A stretch of 53,313 bases of DNA from assembly GCF_015354575.1 (NCBI RefSeq), contig NZ_JACAFQ010000010.1, positions 1 through 53,313 on the forward strand, in the 5' to 3' direction. A model generated the notes under the pieces. That model was given only the letters and a program-made list of their open reading frames with translations. It was not told the DNA's origin and did no database searches. Source of the stretch: Pseudomonas sp. UFMG81 (lineage in GTDB: Bacteria; Pseudomonadota; Gammaproteobacteria; Pseudomonadales; Pseudomonadaceae). How positions within the stretch are numbered: the first letter of the stretch is position 1; each line of letters starts with the position of its first letter. This document shows positions 42,370 to 51,228 of this stretch, piece after piece. Made by a program: the position numbers and the translations under genes.

Positions 42370-45300
42370 ATGTCGTTGTCCAGCGGGCTGATCGCCGTGG
42401 TCGCCCTGGCCTATATGGCCATCATGTTCGCCATCGCCTTCTATGGCGACCGCCGCAGCACCCCGTTGCCGCCGAAGCTGCGTGCCTGGGTGTACAGCCT
42501 GTCGCTGGCGGTGTACTGCACCAGCTGGACGTTCTTCGGCGCGGTTGGCCAGGCCGCCGAGCAATTGTGGGCGTTCCTGCCGATCTACCTGGGGCCGATC
42601 CTGCTGCTGATGTTCGCGCCCTGGGTGCTGCAGAAGATGGTGCTGATCAGCAAACAGCAGAACATCACCTCCATCGCCGACTTCATCGCTGCCCGCTACG
42701 GCAAGTCGCAGACCCTGGCCGTGGTGGTGGCGCTGATCTGCCTGGTCGGCGTGCTGCCCTACATCGCGTTGCAGCTCAAGGGCATCGTACTCGGGGTGAA
42801 CCTGCTGATCGGCGCCAACGCCGACGCCACCGGCAGCCGCGTGCAGGACACCGCGCTGGTGGTGTCGCTGGTGCTGGCGCTGTTCGCCATCGTGTTCGGC
42901 ACGCGCAGCCTGGACGTCACCGAGCACCACCGCGGCATGGTCCTGGCCATCGCCTTCGAGTCGCTGGTCAAGTTGCTGGCGTTCCTCGCCGTGGGCGCCT
43001 TCGTGGTGTTCAACCTGTACGACGGCTTCGACGACCTGTTCACCCAGGCGCGCCAGTCGGTGCACCTGGAAAGCTACTGGCAGGAGACCATCAACTGGCC
43101 GTCGATGGTGGTGCAGACCGCCGTGGCGATGATGGCGATCATCTGCCTGCCGCGGCAGTTCCACGTGACCGTGGTGGAGAACATCGAACCCCAGGACATG
43201 CGCATGGCGCGCTGGGTGTTCCCGCTGTACCTGGCGTTGGCGGCGCTGTTCGTGGTACCCATCGCCCTGGCCGGGCAGATGCTGCTGCCGGGCACGGTGA
43301 TCTCCGACTCGTTCGTGATCAGCCTGCCGCTGGCCGAGGCCCACCCGAGCCTGGCGCTGCTGGCGTTCATCGGCGGCGCATCGGCGGCCACCGGTATGGT
43401 CATCGTCGAGGCCGTGGCGCTGTCGACCATGGTCTCCAACGACATGCTGCTGCCCTGGCTGCTGCGGCGCAACAACGCCGAGCGGCCGTTCGAGGCGTTC
43501 CGCCACTGGATGCTGTCGGTGCGCCGGGTGACCATCGTGGTCATCCTGCTGCTGGCCTACGTCAGCTACCGCTTGCTCGGTTCCACCGCGAGCCTGGCGA
43601 CCATCGGCCAGATTGCATTCGCCGCCGTCACCCAGCTGACCCCGGCGATGCTGGGGGCACTGTACTGGAAACAGGCCAACCGCCGCGGCGTGTTCGCAGG
43701 CCTGGCCGCTGGCATTTTCCTGTGGTTCTACACCCTGGTGCTGCCGATCACCGCCCACAGCCTAGGCTGGTCGCTGTCGCTGTTCCCGGGCCTGGCCTGG
43801 CTGCACGGCAACCCGCTTGACCTGCCGATCACGCCACTCACGCAAGGGGTGGTGCTGTCGCTGGCGGGCAACTTCACGCTGTTCGCCTGGGTCTCGATCC
43901 TGTCGCGCACGCGGGTGTCGGAGCACTGGCAGGCCGGGCGCTTCATCGGCCAGCAGACCAGTGCCCGGCCCAGCAGCAAGCCGCTGCTGGCGGTGCAGAT
44001 CGACGACCTGCTCAAGCTCGCCGCGCGCTTCGTCGGTGAAGAACGCGCGCGGCAGAGCTTCATTCGCTTCGCCTACCGCCAGGGCAAGGGCTTCAACCCC
44101 AACCAGAACGCCGACGGCGACTGGATCGAACACACCGAGCGGCTGCTGGCCGGCGTGCTTGGCAGTTCCTCGACCCGCGCCGTGGTCAAGGCCGCCATCG
44201 AAGGCCGGGAGATGCAGCTCGAGGACGTGGTGCGCATCGCCGACGAAGCCAGCGAGGTGCTGCAGTTCAACCGCGCCCTGTTGCAGGGCGCCATCGAGAA
44301 CATCAACCAAGGCATCAGCGTGGTGGACCAGAACCTGCGCCTGGTGGCCTGGAACCGCCGCTACCTGGAGCTGTTCAACTACCCCGACGGGCTGATCAGC
44401 GTTGGCCGCCCGATCGCCGACATCATCCGCTACAACGCCGAGCGTGGCCTGTGCGGCCCGGGCGAGGCACAGGTGCACGTGGCCCGGCGTCTGCACTGGA
44501 TGCGCCAGGGCCGCGCGCATTCCTCGGAGCGCCTGTTCCCCAACGGCCGGGTGATCGAGCTGATCGGCAACCCCATGCCGGGCGGTGGCTTCGTCATGAG
44601 CTTCACCGACATCACCCCGTTCCGCGAAGCCGAACAGGCCCTGCGCGACGCCAACGAGGGCCTGGAGCAACGGGTAGCCGAGCGTACCCATGAACTGTCA
44701 CAGCTCAACCAGGCGCTGACCGAGGCCAAGAGCCGCGCCGAGGCGGTCAGCCAGTCGAAGACCCGCTTCCTCGCCGCCGTCAGCCACGACCTGATGCAAC
44801 CGCTCAACGCCGCGCGGTTGTTCTCCGCGGCATTGTCGCAACAGGCCGAAGCCATGAACGACGAGGCGCGCCAGTTGGTGCAGCACATGGACAGCTCGTT
44901 GCGCTCGGCCGAGGAGCTGATCAGCGACCTGCTGGACATCTCGCGCCTGGAGAACGGCAAGGTCACCCCGGACGTCAAGGCCTTCGCCCTGGACGAGCTG
45001 TTCAACACCCTGGGCGCCGAGTTCAAGCTGCTAGCCGCCGAGAAAGGCCTGGAGTTCCGCCTGCGCAGCAGCCGCCTGCGGGTCGACAGTGACATGAAAC
45101 TGCTGCGCCGGGTGCTGCAGAACTTCCTCACCAACGCCCTGCGCTACGGCAAGGGGCCGATCCTGCTTGGCGTGCGGCGCCAAGGCGAACGGCTGTGGCT
45201 GGAGGTGTGGGACCGCGGCCCAGGGATCGCCGACGACAAGCTGGCGGTGATCTTCCAGGAGTTCAAGCGCCTGGACAGCCACCAGACCCGCGCCGAGAAA

Positions 45301-45846
45301 GGCCTGGGTCTGGGCCTGGCGATCGCCGATGGCCTGTGCCGGGTGCTCGGTCATCAGTTGGAGGTGCGTTCGTGGCCGGGCAAGGGCAGCGTGTTCCGTG
45401 TCAATGTGCCCATCGCGCGCAGCCCAGCACCCGCGACGCCGGCACCGGTGGAACAGGCCGGGCAACCGCTGGCGGGGCTACAGGTACTGTGCGTGGACAA
45501 CGAAGACAGCATCCTGATCGGCATGAACAGCCTGCTCAGCCGCTGGGGCTGCCAGGTATGGACCGCGCGCAACCAGGCCGAGTGCGAGGCACTGCTGGCT
45601 GAAGGCCTGCGCCCGCACCTGGCGCTGGTGGACTATCACCTGGACTTTGGCGAGACCGGCACCGGGTTGATGGGCTGGCTACGGGCGCGCCTGGGCGAGC
45701 CGGTGCCGGGGGTGGTGATCAGTGCCGACGGGCGCAACGAGACCATCGCCATGGTTCACGCCGCGGGCCTGGACTACCTGGCCAAGCCGGTCAAGCCGGC
45801 CGCCCTGCGCGCCCTGCTCAATCGGCATCTGAGCCTGGTTCAGTAA
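42370..45846 (+). CDS. crbS: SSF-type hybrid sensor histidine kinase (CrbS/MxtR-like)
   Basis: 1158 residues. About 1-490 is a sodium:solute symporter (SSF) domain with 12-13 helices (ALAYMAIMFAIAFYGDRRST; FAAVTQLTPAMLGALYWKQA). Then a linker domain, a PAS domain near 640-740 (GISVVDQNLRLVAWNRRYLE), a coiled coil, a HisKA domain with His806 in FLAAVSHDLMQPLNAARLFS, an ATPase domain (DRGPGIADDKL, GLGLGLAIADGLC), and a C-terminal receiver with phospho-acceptor Asp1088 in LVDYHLD and Lys in LAKPVKP. The architecture matches CrbS/MxtR, which with CrbR/ErdR controls acetate use in Pseudomonas and Vibrio; name inferred. No partner LuxR-type regulator is in the window. Confidence 0.93.
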   Translation: MSLSSGLIAVVALAYMAIMFAIAFYGDRRSTPLPPKLRAWVYSLSLAVYCTSWTFFGAVGQAAEQLWAFLPIYLGPILLLMFAPWVLQKMVLISKQQNITSIADFIAARYGKSQTLAVVVALICLVGVLPYIALQLKGIVLGVNLLIGANADATGSRVQDTALVVSLVLALFAIVFGTRSLDVTEHHRGMVLAIAFESLVKLLAFLAVGAFVVFNLYDGFDDLFTQARQSVHLESYWQETINWPSMVVQTAVAMMAIICLPRQFHVTVVENIEPQDMRMARWVFPLYLALAALFVVPIALAGQMLLPGTVISDSFVISLPLAEAHPSLALLAFIGGASAATGMVIVEAVALSTMVSNDMLLPWLLRRNNAERPFEAFRHWMLSVRRVTIVVILLLAYVSYRLLGSTASLATIGQIAFAAVTQLTPAMLGALYWKQANRRGVFAGLAAGIFLWFYTLVLPITAHSLGWSLSLFPGLAWLHGNPLDLPITPLTQGVVLSLAGNFTLFAWVSILSRTRVSEHWQAGRFIGQQTSARPSSKPLLAVQIDDLLKLAARFVGEERARQSFIRFAYRQGKGFNPNQNADGDWIEHTERLLAGVLGSSSTRAVVKAAIEGREMQLEDVVRIADEASEVLQFNRALLQGAIENINQGISVVDQNLRLVAWNRRYLELFNYPDGLISVGRPIADIIRYNAERGLCGPGEAQVHVARRLHWMRQGRAHSSERLFPNGRVIELIGNPMPGGGFVMSFTDITPFREAEQALRDANEGLEQRVAERTHELSQLNQALTEAKSRAEAVSQSKTRFLAAVSHDLMQPLNAARLFSAALSQQAEAMNDEARQLVQHMDSSLRSAEELISDLLDISRLENGKVTPDVKAFALDELFNTLGAEFKLLAAEKGLEFRLRSSRLRVDSDMKLLRRVLQNFLTNALRYGKGPILLGVRRQGERLWLEVWDRGPGIADDKLAVIFQEFKRLDSHQTRAEKGLGLGLAIADGLCRVLGHQLEVRSWPGKGSVFRVNVPIARSPAPATPAPVEQAGQPLAGLQVLCVDNEDSILIGMNSLLSRWGCQVWTARNQAECEALLAEGLRPHLALVDYHLDFGETGTGLMGWLRARLGEPVPGVVISADGRNETIAMVHAAGLDYLAKPVKPAALRALLNRHLSLVQ

Positions 45847-47290
45847 GGGCCTCGTCGGCCAGGGCCCGTTCAAGCAGCTCGGCAGGCAGGCTCTTGCTGG
45901 CCCGGGCACCGAGCAGCTTGAGCTGTTCGCTGCGGCTGACCAGGTTGCCACGCCCTTCGCAGAGCTTGTTGCGCGCCGCGGCATAGGCTTTGTCGACCTG
46001 CGCCAGGCGCGCACCGAGCTCGTCCAGGTCCTGGATGAACAGCACGAACTTGTCGTACAGCCAGCCGGCGCGCTCGGCGATCTCGCGGGCGTTCTGGCCC
46101 TGGCGCTCCTGCTTCCACAGGCTGTCGATCACCCGCAGGGTGGCCAGCAGGGTGGTCGGGCTGACGATCACGATCTGCCGGTCGAAGGCCTCCTGGAACA
46201 GGTTCGGCTCGGCCTGCAAGGCTGCCGAAAAGGCCGCTTCGATGGGCACGAACAACAGCACGAAATCGAGGCTGTGCAGGCCCTCCAGGCGGTTGTAGTC
46301 CTTGCTCGACAGGCCTTTGACGTGGTTGCGCAGGGAAAGTACATGCTGCTTGAGCGCCGTTTCATCGTTGTTGCTGACGAACTGCTGGTAGGCGGTAAGG
46401 CTGACCTTGGCGTCGACCACCACCTGCTTGTCGCCCGGCAGCATGATCAGCACATCGGGCTGGAAACGCTCACCATCGGCGCTCTTGAGGCTGACCTGGG
46501 TCTGGTATTCGCGGCCCTTCTCCAGGCCCGCGTGCTCCAGCACACGCTCCAGGATCAACTCGCCCCAATTACCTTGAGTCTTCTGGCCCTTGAGCGCCTG
46601 GGTGAGGTTGGTGGCTTCGTCGGACAGGCGCAGGTTGAGCTGTTGCAGGCGTTCGAGCTCCTTGCCCAGGGAGAACCGCTCGCGCGCCTCCTGCTGGTAG
46701 CTCTCCTCGACGCGTTTTTCGAAGGCCTGGATGCGCTCCTTGAGCGGGTCGAGCAGTTGGCCCATTTGCTGCTGGCTGGTCTGGGCGAAGCGCTGCTCGC
46801 GCTCGTCGAAGATCTTGGTGGCCATGTCGGCGAACTGGGCGCGCAGGGTGTCACGGGCTTCCTGCAAGTCTTCCAGGCGCTGCTGGTGGCTGTCCTGCTG
46901 TTCGCGCAGCTCAGCTTCCAGGCGGGCGGCCTGGGCCTCCAGGCGGCGCTGCTCGGCTTCGCGGCCGGCCCGCTCGAGGCTCCAGGCGTGGGCGGCGTCG
47001 CGGGCGTTGTCGCGGTCAATCTGCAACAGCTCCAGCTCGCGACCCTGGGCGGCCAGCTGGGCCTGCTTGACGGTGTTGGCTTCGCTCAGGTCGCTGACTT
47101 CGTCACGGCTGGACTCCAGCTGCGCTTGCAGGCCCGCCTGGGCCATTTGCGCGGCGTTGAAGCGTTCTTCGAGCAGGGCCTGTTCGGCCTTGCGCGCGCC
47201 CTGGCCGCGCTGGAGCTGCATGACCCATGCAAGACAGGGAACGGCGCCTGCCACCAAACCCAGCAGAATGCTGGTCAGATCCACTGCCAT
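45818..47290 (-). CDS. rmuC: DNA recombination protein RmuC
   Basis: 490 residues. An N-terminal membrane anchor (AVDLTSILLGLVAGAVPCLA), a long coiled coil (about 30-190, rich in Glu/Gln/Ala), and the RmuC nuclease-like core (GNWGELILERVLEHAGLEKG, PDVLIMLPGDKQVVVDAKVS, LDFVLLFVPIEAAFSAAL). RmuC limits inverted-repeat rearrangements in E. coli, relevant in a window so rich in palindromes. Its 3' end overlaps the sensor kinase end by 29 bp in convergent orientation. Confidence 0.94.
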   Translation of the reverse strand: MAVDLTSILLGLVAGAVPCLAWVMQLQRGQGARKAEQALLEERFNAAQMAQAGLQAQLESSRDEVSDLSEANTVKQAQLAAQGRELELLQIDRDNARDAAHAWSLERAGREAEQRRLEAQAARLEAELREQQDSHQQRLEDLQEARDTLRAQFADMATKIFDEREQRFAQTSQQQMGQLLDPLKERIQAFEKRVEESYQQEARERFSLGKELERLQQLNLRLSDEATNLTQALKGQKTQGNWGELILERVLEHAGLEKGREYQTQVSLKSADGERFQPDVLIMLPGDKQVVVDAKVSLTAYQQFVSNNDETALKQHVLSLRNHVKGLSSKDYNRLEGLHSLDFVLLFVPIEAAFSAALQAEPNLFQEAFDRQIVIVSPTTLLATLRVIDSLWKQERQGQNAREIAERAGWLYDKFVLFIQDLDELGARLAQVDKAYAAARNKLCEGRGNLVSRSEQLKLLGARASKSLPAELLERALADEALTEPGSDAD

Positions 47291-47356
47291 GCTTACCCCG
47301 ATCGAATCTTGAAGAATGCCGTGCAGCTTAACAGGCACGCAGGCGAGATGCCTTCA

Positions 47357-47453
47357 CGGGCCCCATCGCAGGGCAAGCCCGCTCTCACACCGACCGCGCG
47401 ATTGATCAAGGCTTGCACTGTAGCTGTGGGAGCGGGCTTGCCCCGCGATGGGC
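47357..47453. repeat. REP inverted pair (variant CGCAGGGCAAGCCCGC)
   Basis: CCATCGCAGGGCAAGCCCGC and GCGGGCTTGCCCCGCGATGG face each other between rmuC and the Sel1 gene. Confidence 0.88.
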
Positions 47454-47457
47454 GTCG

Positions 47458-47871
47458 TCAGCCCGGGAACCACTGACGCAACAACCGCCGCGCCTCCTGC
47501 GACCCCTGCCCCGCCGCCAGCTCCAGCCAATAGCGGGCCTGCTCGGGCGCCTGCGCCTGGCACAGGCGTGCGTATTCCAGCTGTGCGCGCCGGTCACCGG
47601 CCCGCGCGGCCTGGCGCAGCAGCTCGTGGCCGATACGCCGGTCACGGGAACTGCCACAGTCGCGGCAAAGCATCTGCCCCAGGCGGCTCTGCGCGACCAC
47701 CACGCCCTGGCGCGCCGGCTGCTTGAGCATGCGCCCGGCCAGGTGTTTGACGCTGGGTTTATCCCCCAGGCGCGGGCTATCGAGCAGCCACAGGGCGACC
47801 TTCAGGGAAAAACGTTCGTTCCGGGGGATGGATGTATCCGAAGTGAGGGGGGGTTTACCGCGAAGCTTCAT
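47458..47871 (-). CDS. Sel1-repeat family protein
   Basis: 137 residues. Two to three Sel1-like helical repeats of about 36 residues are visible (VVAQSRLGQMLCRDCGSSRD; LLRQAARAGDRRAQLEYARL; YWLELAAGQGSQEARRLL). No signal peptide. Such repeats mediate protein binding; partner unknown. The ribosome-binding site before 47871 is weak; an in-frame start at MLKQ is possible but shorter. Confidence 0.8.
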   Translation of the reverse strand: MKLRGKPPLTSDTSIPRNERFSLKVALWLLDSPRLGDKPSVKHLAGRMLKQPARQGVVVAQSRLGQMLCRDCGSSRDRRIGHELLRQAARAGDRRAQLEYARLCQAQAPEQARYWLELAAGQGSQEARRLLRQWFPG

Positions 47872-48242
47872 GACCGACAGCGTAGGTGACTCGAAAGGCG
47901 CGCCACTCTACGCTTTTTTTTCGGTCGATTCTCGGCCGACTTTTGTCGCACGCAATTTTTTTCAGCATTTTTTTCTTGACGTTTTCAGCACCGCGACAAA
48001 GAACCAGAGGCACCCACTCCGATTGTCGGACAGTTCCCCAAACTGCTGGCACGCCCGTGCTAGAGCAAGCGCCTGTGACAATCCACAGAAGCTGTGGATA
48101 ACTCGGTGGACAACCCCTACGAACAGCCCTCAAACCCTGATGAAACGGGGCCTTCAGTCAAACTGTCGATTTTTTCACCAGCAAAAATTAGTGTTTTTTT
48201 TCATTGACTTAACGCCGGAGTCAAGTCATTGGCGAACCCTTG

Positions 48243-48261
48243 GCAGGCTGTTGCAGCCTGC
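48243..48261 (+). other. Hairpin GCAGGCTG-TTG-CAGCCTGC
   Basis: A perfect 8-bp stem with a three-base loop. There is no T tract after it, so it is not a standard terminator. Confidence 0.6.
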
Positions 48262-48497
48262 TTACAGCCGTTGGCCCAAATGTGTACAAGTGCACCAACA
48301 AACGGCATATCGATGCACGAAAACAGCACAAGCGAGCGTATGCAGGGGTATTCCCCCCTCTTCACAGCACCGGAAAGAATCGACATAATGGCCGGCTTGG
48401 CTAAAAACAAATTGGTGCTTGCCAACCCCTGAACAGTCGTGTAGGGTTGCGCCCCGTTAGTACCCAGCTGAAAGTCAATTCTGGCCAAGCAGTCCCC

Positions 48498-48528
48498 GCA
48501 GCACACCGTTCGCTTACGAACGTGCTGC
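48498..48528 (+). other. Two-tier hairpin in the 48.5-kb region
   Basis: CGTTCG-CTTA-CGAACG forms an inner 6-bp stem and GCAGCA/TGCTGC an outer 6-bp stem with a three-base bulge. The design looks like a structured RNA. Confidence 0.6.
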
Positions 48529-48715
48529 CCCTTCAGGACCGGCCCATTCGATGATTCACTCGGCGGCCCATACCGTCCAAGCACGAATCACGTATTCAGA
48601 TTGATCAGGATCTCCCCCGGTGCCTCGAACCCTGGCCCCGGTGTGCTGCCTGCCTTCTGTCGTACCTACCAGTCAGCCCAGCGCCCACCTTTGCTTGCGC
48701 CACTCTGGCTGCCCT

Positions 48716-48761
48716 GTTCCAGTCAGGTTCTGCGTCTCCTTAATAAAGACGTCACTGGAAC
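48716..48761 (+). other. Nested hairpin 55 bp before the 74-residue gene
   Basis: Outer arms GTTCCAGT and ACTGGAAC (8 bp, perfect) enclose inner arms GCGTCT and AGACGT around the loop CCTTAATAA. It lies in what would be the leader of the gene at 48816 and is followed by GTTTCTATTG. Confidence 0.65.
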
Positions 48762-48815
48762 GTTTCTATTGTGCACGGATCAATTACCGTGTCTTACGCA
48801 GGAACATCCAACAAC

Positions 48816-49040
48816 ATGAGTAACATTCAACACATTCAGGTTGCCGCTGGCACCCTCTCCAAAGCCTTCGCGCCACTGAAGTGCCTTATCGTTGCCCCAC
48901 GCAAGGGCAGCTTCAGCTTCACCCTGGTCGACCAATATGGCGTGGCTTGCCACACCGAGCGCCTCTACCCAGACCAGTACATGCGCGCAGAACCCTTGCA
49001 AGCCGTGATCGAGCGCACTCGCCAATCGCTGACCGCATGA
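48816..49040 (+). CDS. Small DUF3509-like protein
   Basis: 74 residues, MSNIQHIQVAAGTLSKAFAP then FSFTLVDQYGVACHTERLYP and LQAVIERTRQSL. The pattern of a short strand-rich N-terminus, 'G-FSFTLVDQYGV', and a C-terminal helix resembles the Pseudomonas-specific DUF3509 family; I am not certain. The ATG at 48816 is chosen over one at 48771 for its fit to the conserved start. A long structured leader precedes it. Confidence 0.7.
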   Translation: MSNIQHIQVAAGTLSKAFAPLKCLIVAPRKGSFSFTLVDQYGVACHTERLYPDQYMRAEPLQAVIERTRQSLTA

Positions 49041-49274
49041 ATGAATGGCGGGCGATTCACCCCGTGAATCCATCTGCCTGATGGTTCTTGGCTTAATTGC
49101 CAGCGGGCATATAGCCCGGCCCCTCAGGCAGCAATCGATTTAAAAACAGCCCTTTACACCATGCTTATCACACTACACTTCAACTCGAGCGGCCGTTGCC
49201 GCTTCCGGCGGGCCTGACCACTCACCAGCTGCCAAGCTCCAGTGCCCGCTGGTCCTCACCTGTTCGAGGGCATC

Positions 49275-49757
49275 ATGGGCATCGCTGCGAACGAGTTGAT
49301 TCGATACGTGATCCGGCCAACGCTGATCTACCTGGACCGCCACTGTGACAGCGCTGAAGCTTTGTTACTGGGCGTTGCCGCCAGCCAATCGGCATTGGGT
49401 TCAGCCCTTCACGACCGCCGTGGCCACGGCTTGTACCGCATCGGCGAGCACCGCCACCGCTGCCTGTGGGACCACTTCCTCGCCCGCGATCCGGAACTGG
49501 CCAGCCTGGTCCGCGGCCTGGCCAGCCAGCATGCGTTCCTCGGCGGGCCGCACCTGGAGCTCACGGTCAACCTGCGCTATGCCACCGCGATCGCCTGGAT
49601 GCTCATCGAGGAACAGGCCGCGCCATTGCCGGCTGCCGACGACCTGCTGGGTCTGGCACGCATCTGGCGCCAAACCTTCAACCCCCAAGGGCGCTTGCGT
49701 GATTTCACCCGGGCCTGGCAACACTGCATCGAACCAAAGCTGGTCGAGCATTCTTGA
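49275..49757 (+). CDS. Possible phage-type protein of unknown function
   Basis: 160 residues, MGIAANELIRYVIRPTLIYL then AEALLLGVAASQSALG, GLYRIGEHRHRCLWDHFLAR and ELTVNLRYATAIAWMLIE. The pattern 'IRPTL..L......AEALLLG.AA.ES..G...YQI....H..LWD.YL' recalls a protein found in phage and pyocin clusters, with the E of an ES-type motif here replaced by Q (ASQSALG), which could indicate loss of a lytic-transglycosylase-like active site. No other phage gene is nearby, so it is either domesticated or an orphan remnant. The relationship is from memory and unverified. Confidence 0.6.
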   Translation: MGIAANELIRYVIRPTLIYLDRHCDSAEALLLGVAASQSALGSALHDRRGHGLYRIGEHRHRCLWDHFLARDPELASLVRGLASQHAFLGGPHLELTVNLRYATAIAWMLIEEQAAPLPAADDLLGLARIWRQTFNPQGRLRDFTRAWQHCIEPKLVEHS

Positions 49758-49903
49758 TAACCGTTCTTGAATGCATCCCGGAAAAAAGGAATTTTGGTCG
49801 GATTGTCCTACAAAACCGCTCTATCTCGTAGGTTACAGCCTATAGCGTGGCGCGCGATTTGTTGGTAGCTTTCCGCCCCGGAGATCCCAAGGAGTTTCTA
49901 ATA

Positions 49904-51181
49904 ATGAAAAAAGCAATGCTCAAAACCTCCCTCGGTATTGCCGTTGCCCTCGCTTCCAGCCACTTGCTCGCCAGCGGTTTCGCCCTGAACGAGCAAAGTG
50001 TCAGCGGCATGGGGACAGGTTTCGCGGGGCGTTCTTCGTCTGCCGATGATGCCAGCACCGTGTACGGCAACCCTGCCGGCATGGCGCGCCTCAAGCGCGA
50101 GCAAGTTACCGTGGGTGGCGCAGCCATTTTCGCCAAATCCGACATCTCGGGCCGTGGCAGCAACCTCGGGGGAGAAACCGACGGTGACATGGTTCCCGTG
50201 GTCGGCGTACCGATGGGTTACTACGTCAAACCGCTCGACGACAACTGGAGCGTCGGTTTCGGCGTGTATGTACCGTTCGGCCTGGTTACCGACTACGGCA
50301 GCGGCGACGCTGCTCGTTACTGGGGCAAGAAGAGCCACGTCGAAGTGGTCACCTTCCAGCCTACCGTCAGCTATGCGTTCAACGACAAGGTGTCGATCGG
50401 CTTCGGCCCGACCATCAACCGCATCAAGGGCGAGCTGGGTTCGAACACCATCAACCCGCGCACCCCTGGCCGCAACGACGGCGAAGTGAAGATCAAGGGT
50501 GACGACACCGCGGTCGGCTACAACATCGGTATCCTGGTCCAGGCCACCGACCGTACCCGCCTCGGCCTGACCTACCACTCGATGGTCGACTACAAGCTCG
50601 AAGGCGATACCAAGGTCAACAACGCGCTGCTCGGCCCATTCAGCGGCAGCAAGTTCGACGCCGAGTTGAAAATCAAGACCCCGGAGTCGGCCGACTTCTC
50701 GATCACCCACGAGCTGGATGATCAGTGGACCCTGTACGCCGGCACCACGTTCACCCGTTGGAGCCGCCTGAAGGACATCACCGTCACCAACGAGCTGCCG
50801 GCCCCGGTCGCGGCAAGTGCGGTGGGTCGTTCGCTGGGCACCATCACCGAAGAGCAGAACTGGCATGACACCTGGGCAGGCGCCATCGGTGCCGCCTACA
50901 AGGTGAACAAGGAGTGGACCCTGCGTACCGGTTTCTCGGTCGACCAGTCGCCCACCAACAACCAGGACCGCTCTCCGCGCATCCCCACTGGCGATCGCAA
51001 GATCTTCAGCCTGGGTGCCGGCTGGAGCCCGAACGACGACATGACCATCGACCTGGCTTATTCCTACCTGTGGGAAGAAGACACCAAGGTCAACCTGGCG
51101 AGCCCGACCAAGGGCACCTACCAGGCCAAGTACGAAAACAGCGCTCACGGCGTCGGTGCTTCGCTCACCTATCGCTTCTGA
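49904..51181 (+). CDS. fadL: Long-chain fatty acid outer membrane transporter FadL
   Basis: 425-residue outer-membrane beta-barrel of the FadL/TodX family. Signal peptide KKAMLKTSLGIAVALASSHL ending LLASG, then the N-terminal hatch with FALNEQSVSGMGTGFAGRSS and the NPAGMA motif, which starts lipid uptake. Strand-rich body; C-terminal residue Phe (SLTYRF) is the outer-membrane signature. The ATG at 49904 follows AAGGAG; an upstream GTG at 49847 is rejected. Likely imports fatty acids or other hydrophobic compounds. Confidence 0.95.
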   Translation: MKKAMLKTSLGIAVALASSHLLASGFALNEQSVSGMGTGFAGRSSSADDASTVYGNPAGMARLKREQVTVGGAAIFAKSDISGRGSNLGGETDGDMVPVVGVPMGYYVKPLDDNWSVGFGVYVPFGLVTDYGSGDAARYWGKKSHVEVVTFQPTVSYAFNDKVSIGFGPTINRIKGELGSNTINPRTPGRNDGEVKIKGDDTAVGYNIGILVQATDRTRLGLTYHSMVDYKLEGDTKVNNALLGPFSGSKFDAELKIKTPESADFSITHELDDQWTLYAGTTFTRWSRLKDITVTNELPAPVAASAVGRSLGTITEEQNWHDTWAGAIGAAYKVNKEWTLRTGFSVDQSPTNNQDRSPRIPTGDRKIFSLGAGWSPNDDMTIDLAYSYLWEEDTKVNLASPTKGTYQAKYENSAHGVGASLTYRF

Positions 51182-51194
51182 GTCACTGTCGCAG

Positions 51195-51228
51195 CATGAA
51201 AAAACCGCCCGCGTGGCGGTTTTTTCAT
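51195..51228. terminator. Bidirectional terminator between fadL and the LysR gene
   Basis: AAAAAACCGCC-CGCGT-GGCGGTTTTTT has T tracts on both strands and serves the convergent genes fadL and the LysR regulator. The LysR stop codon falls at its end. Confidence 0.95.

Larger units (their letters stand above)
47872..48815. other. Gene-free AT-rich, hairpin-rich region
   Basis: 944 bp with no convincing gene. It includes T-rich tracts (47915-47980, 48168-48205), a perfect DnaA box on the reverse strand within CTGTGGATAAC (about 48089-48099), the palindrome TTGACT...AGTCAA (about 48206-48226), and several stable hairpins listed separately. The AT-rich composition differs from the GC-rich neighbours. 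It probably contains the promoter and long leader of the gene at 48816, or a small RNA. Confidence 0.6.

Noticed and set aside
40864..43758. 964-codon open frame on the minus strand
   Set aside because: It is antisense to the MFS gene and sensor kinase, rich in Gln/His/Arg/Gly as expected for a shadow frame in GC-rich DNA.
47872..48200. Chromosomal origin of replication
   Set aside because: Only one perfect DnaA box and no dnaA, dnaN or rpmH neighbours; AT-rich tracts alone are not enough.
48313..48432. Possible 39-codon gene (MHENSTSERMQGYSPLFTAP...)
   Set aside because: No clear ribosome-binding site, atypical composition, and it overlaps the structured region. It could be revisited if transcript data exist.
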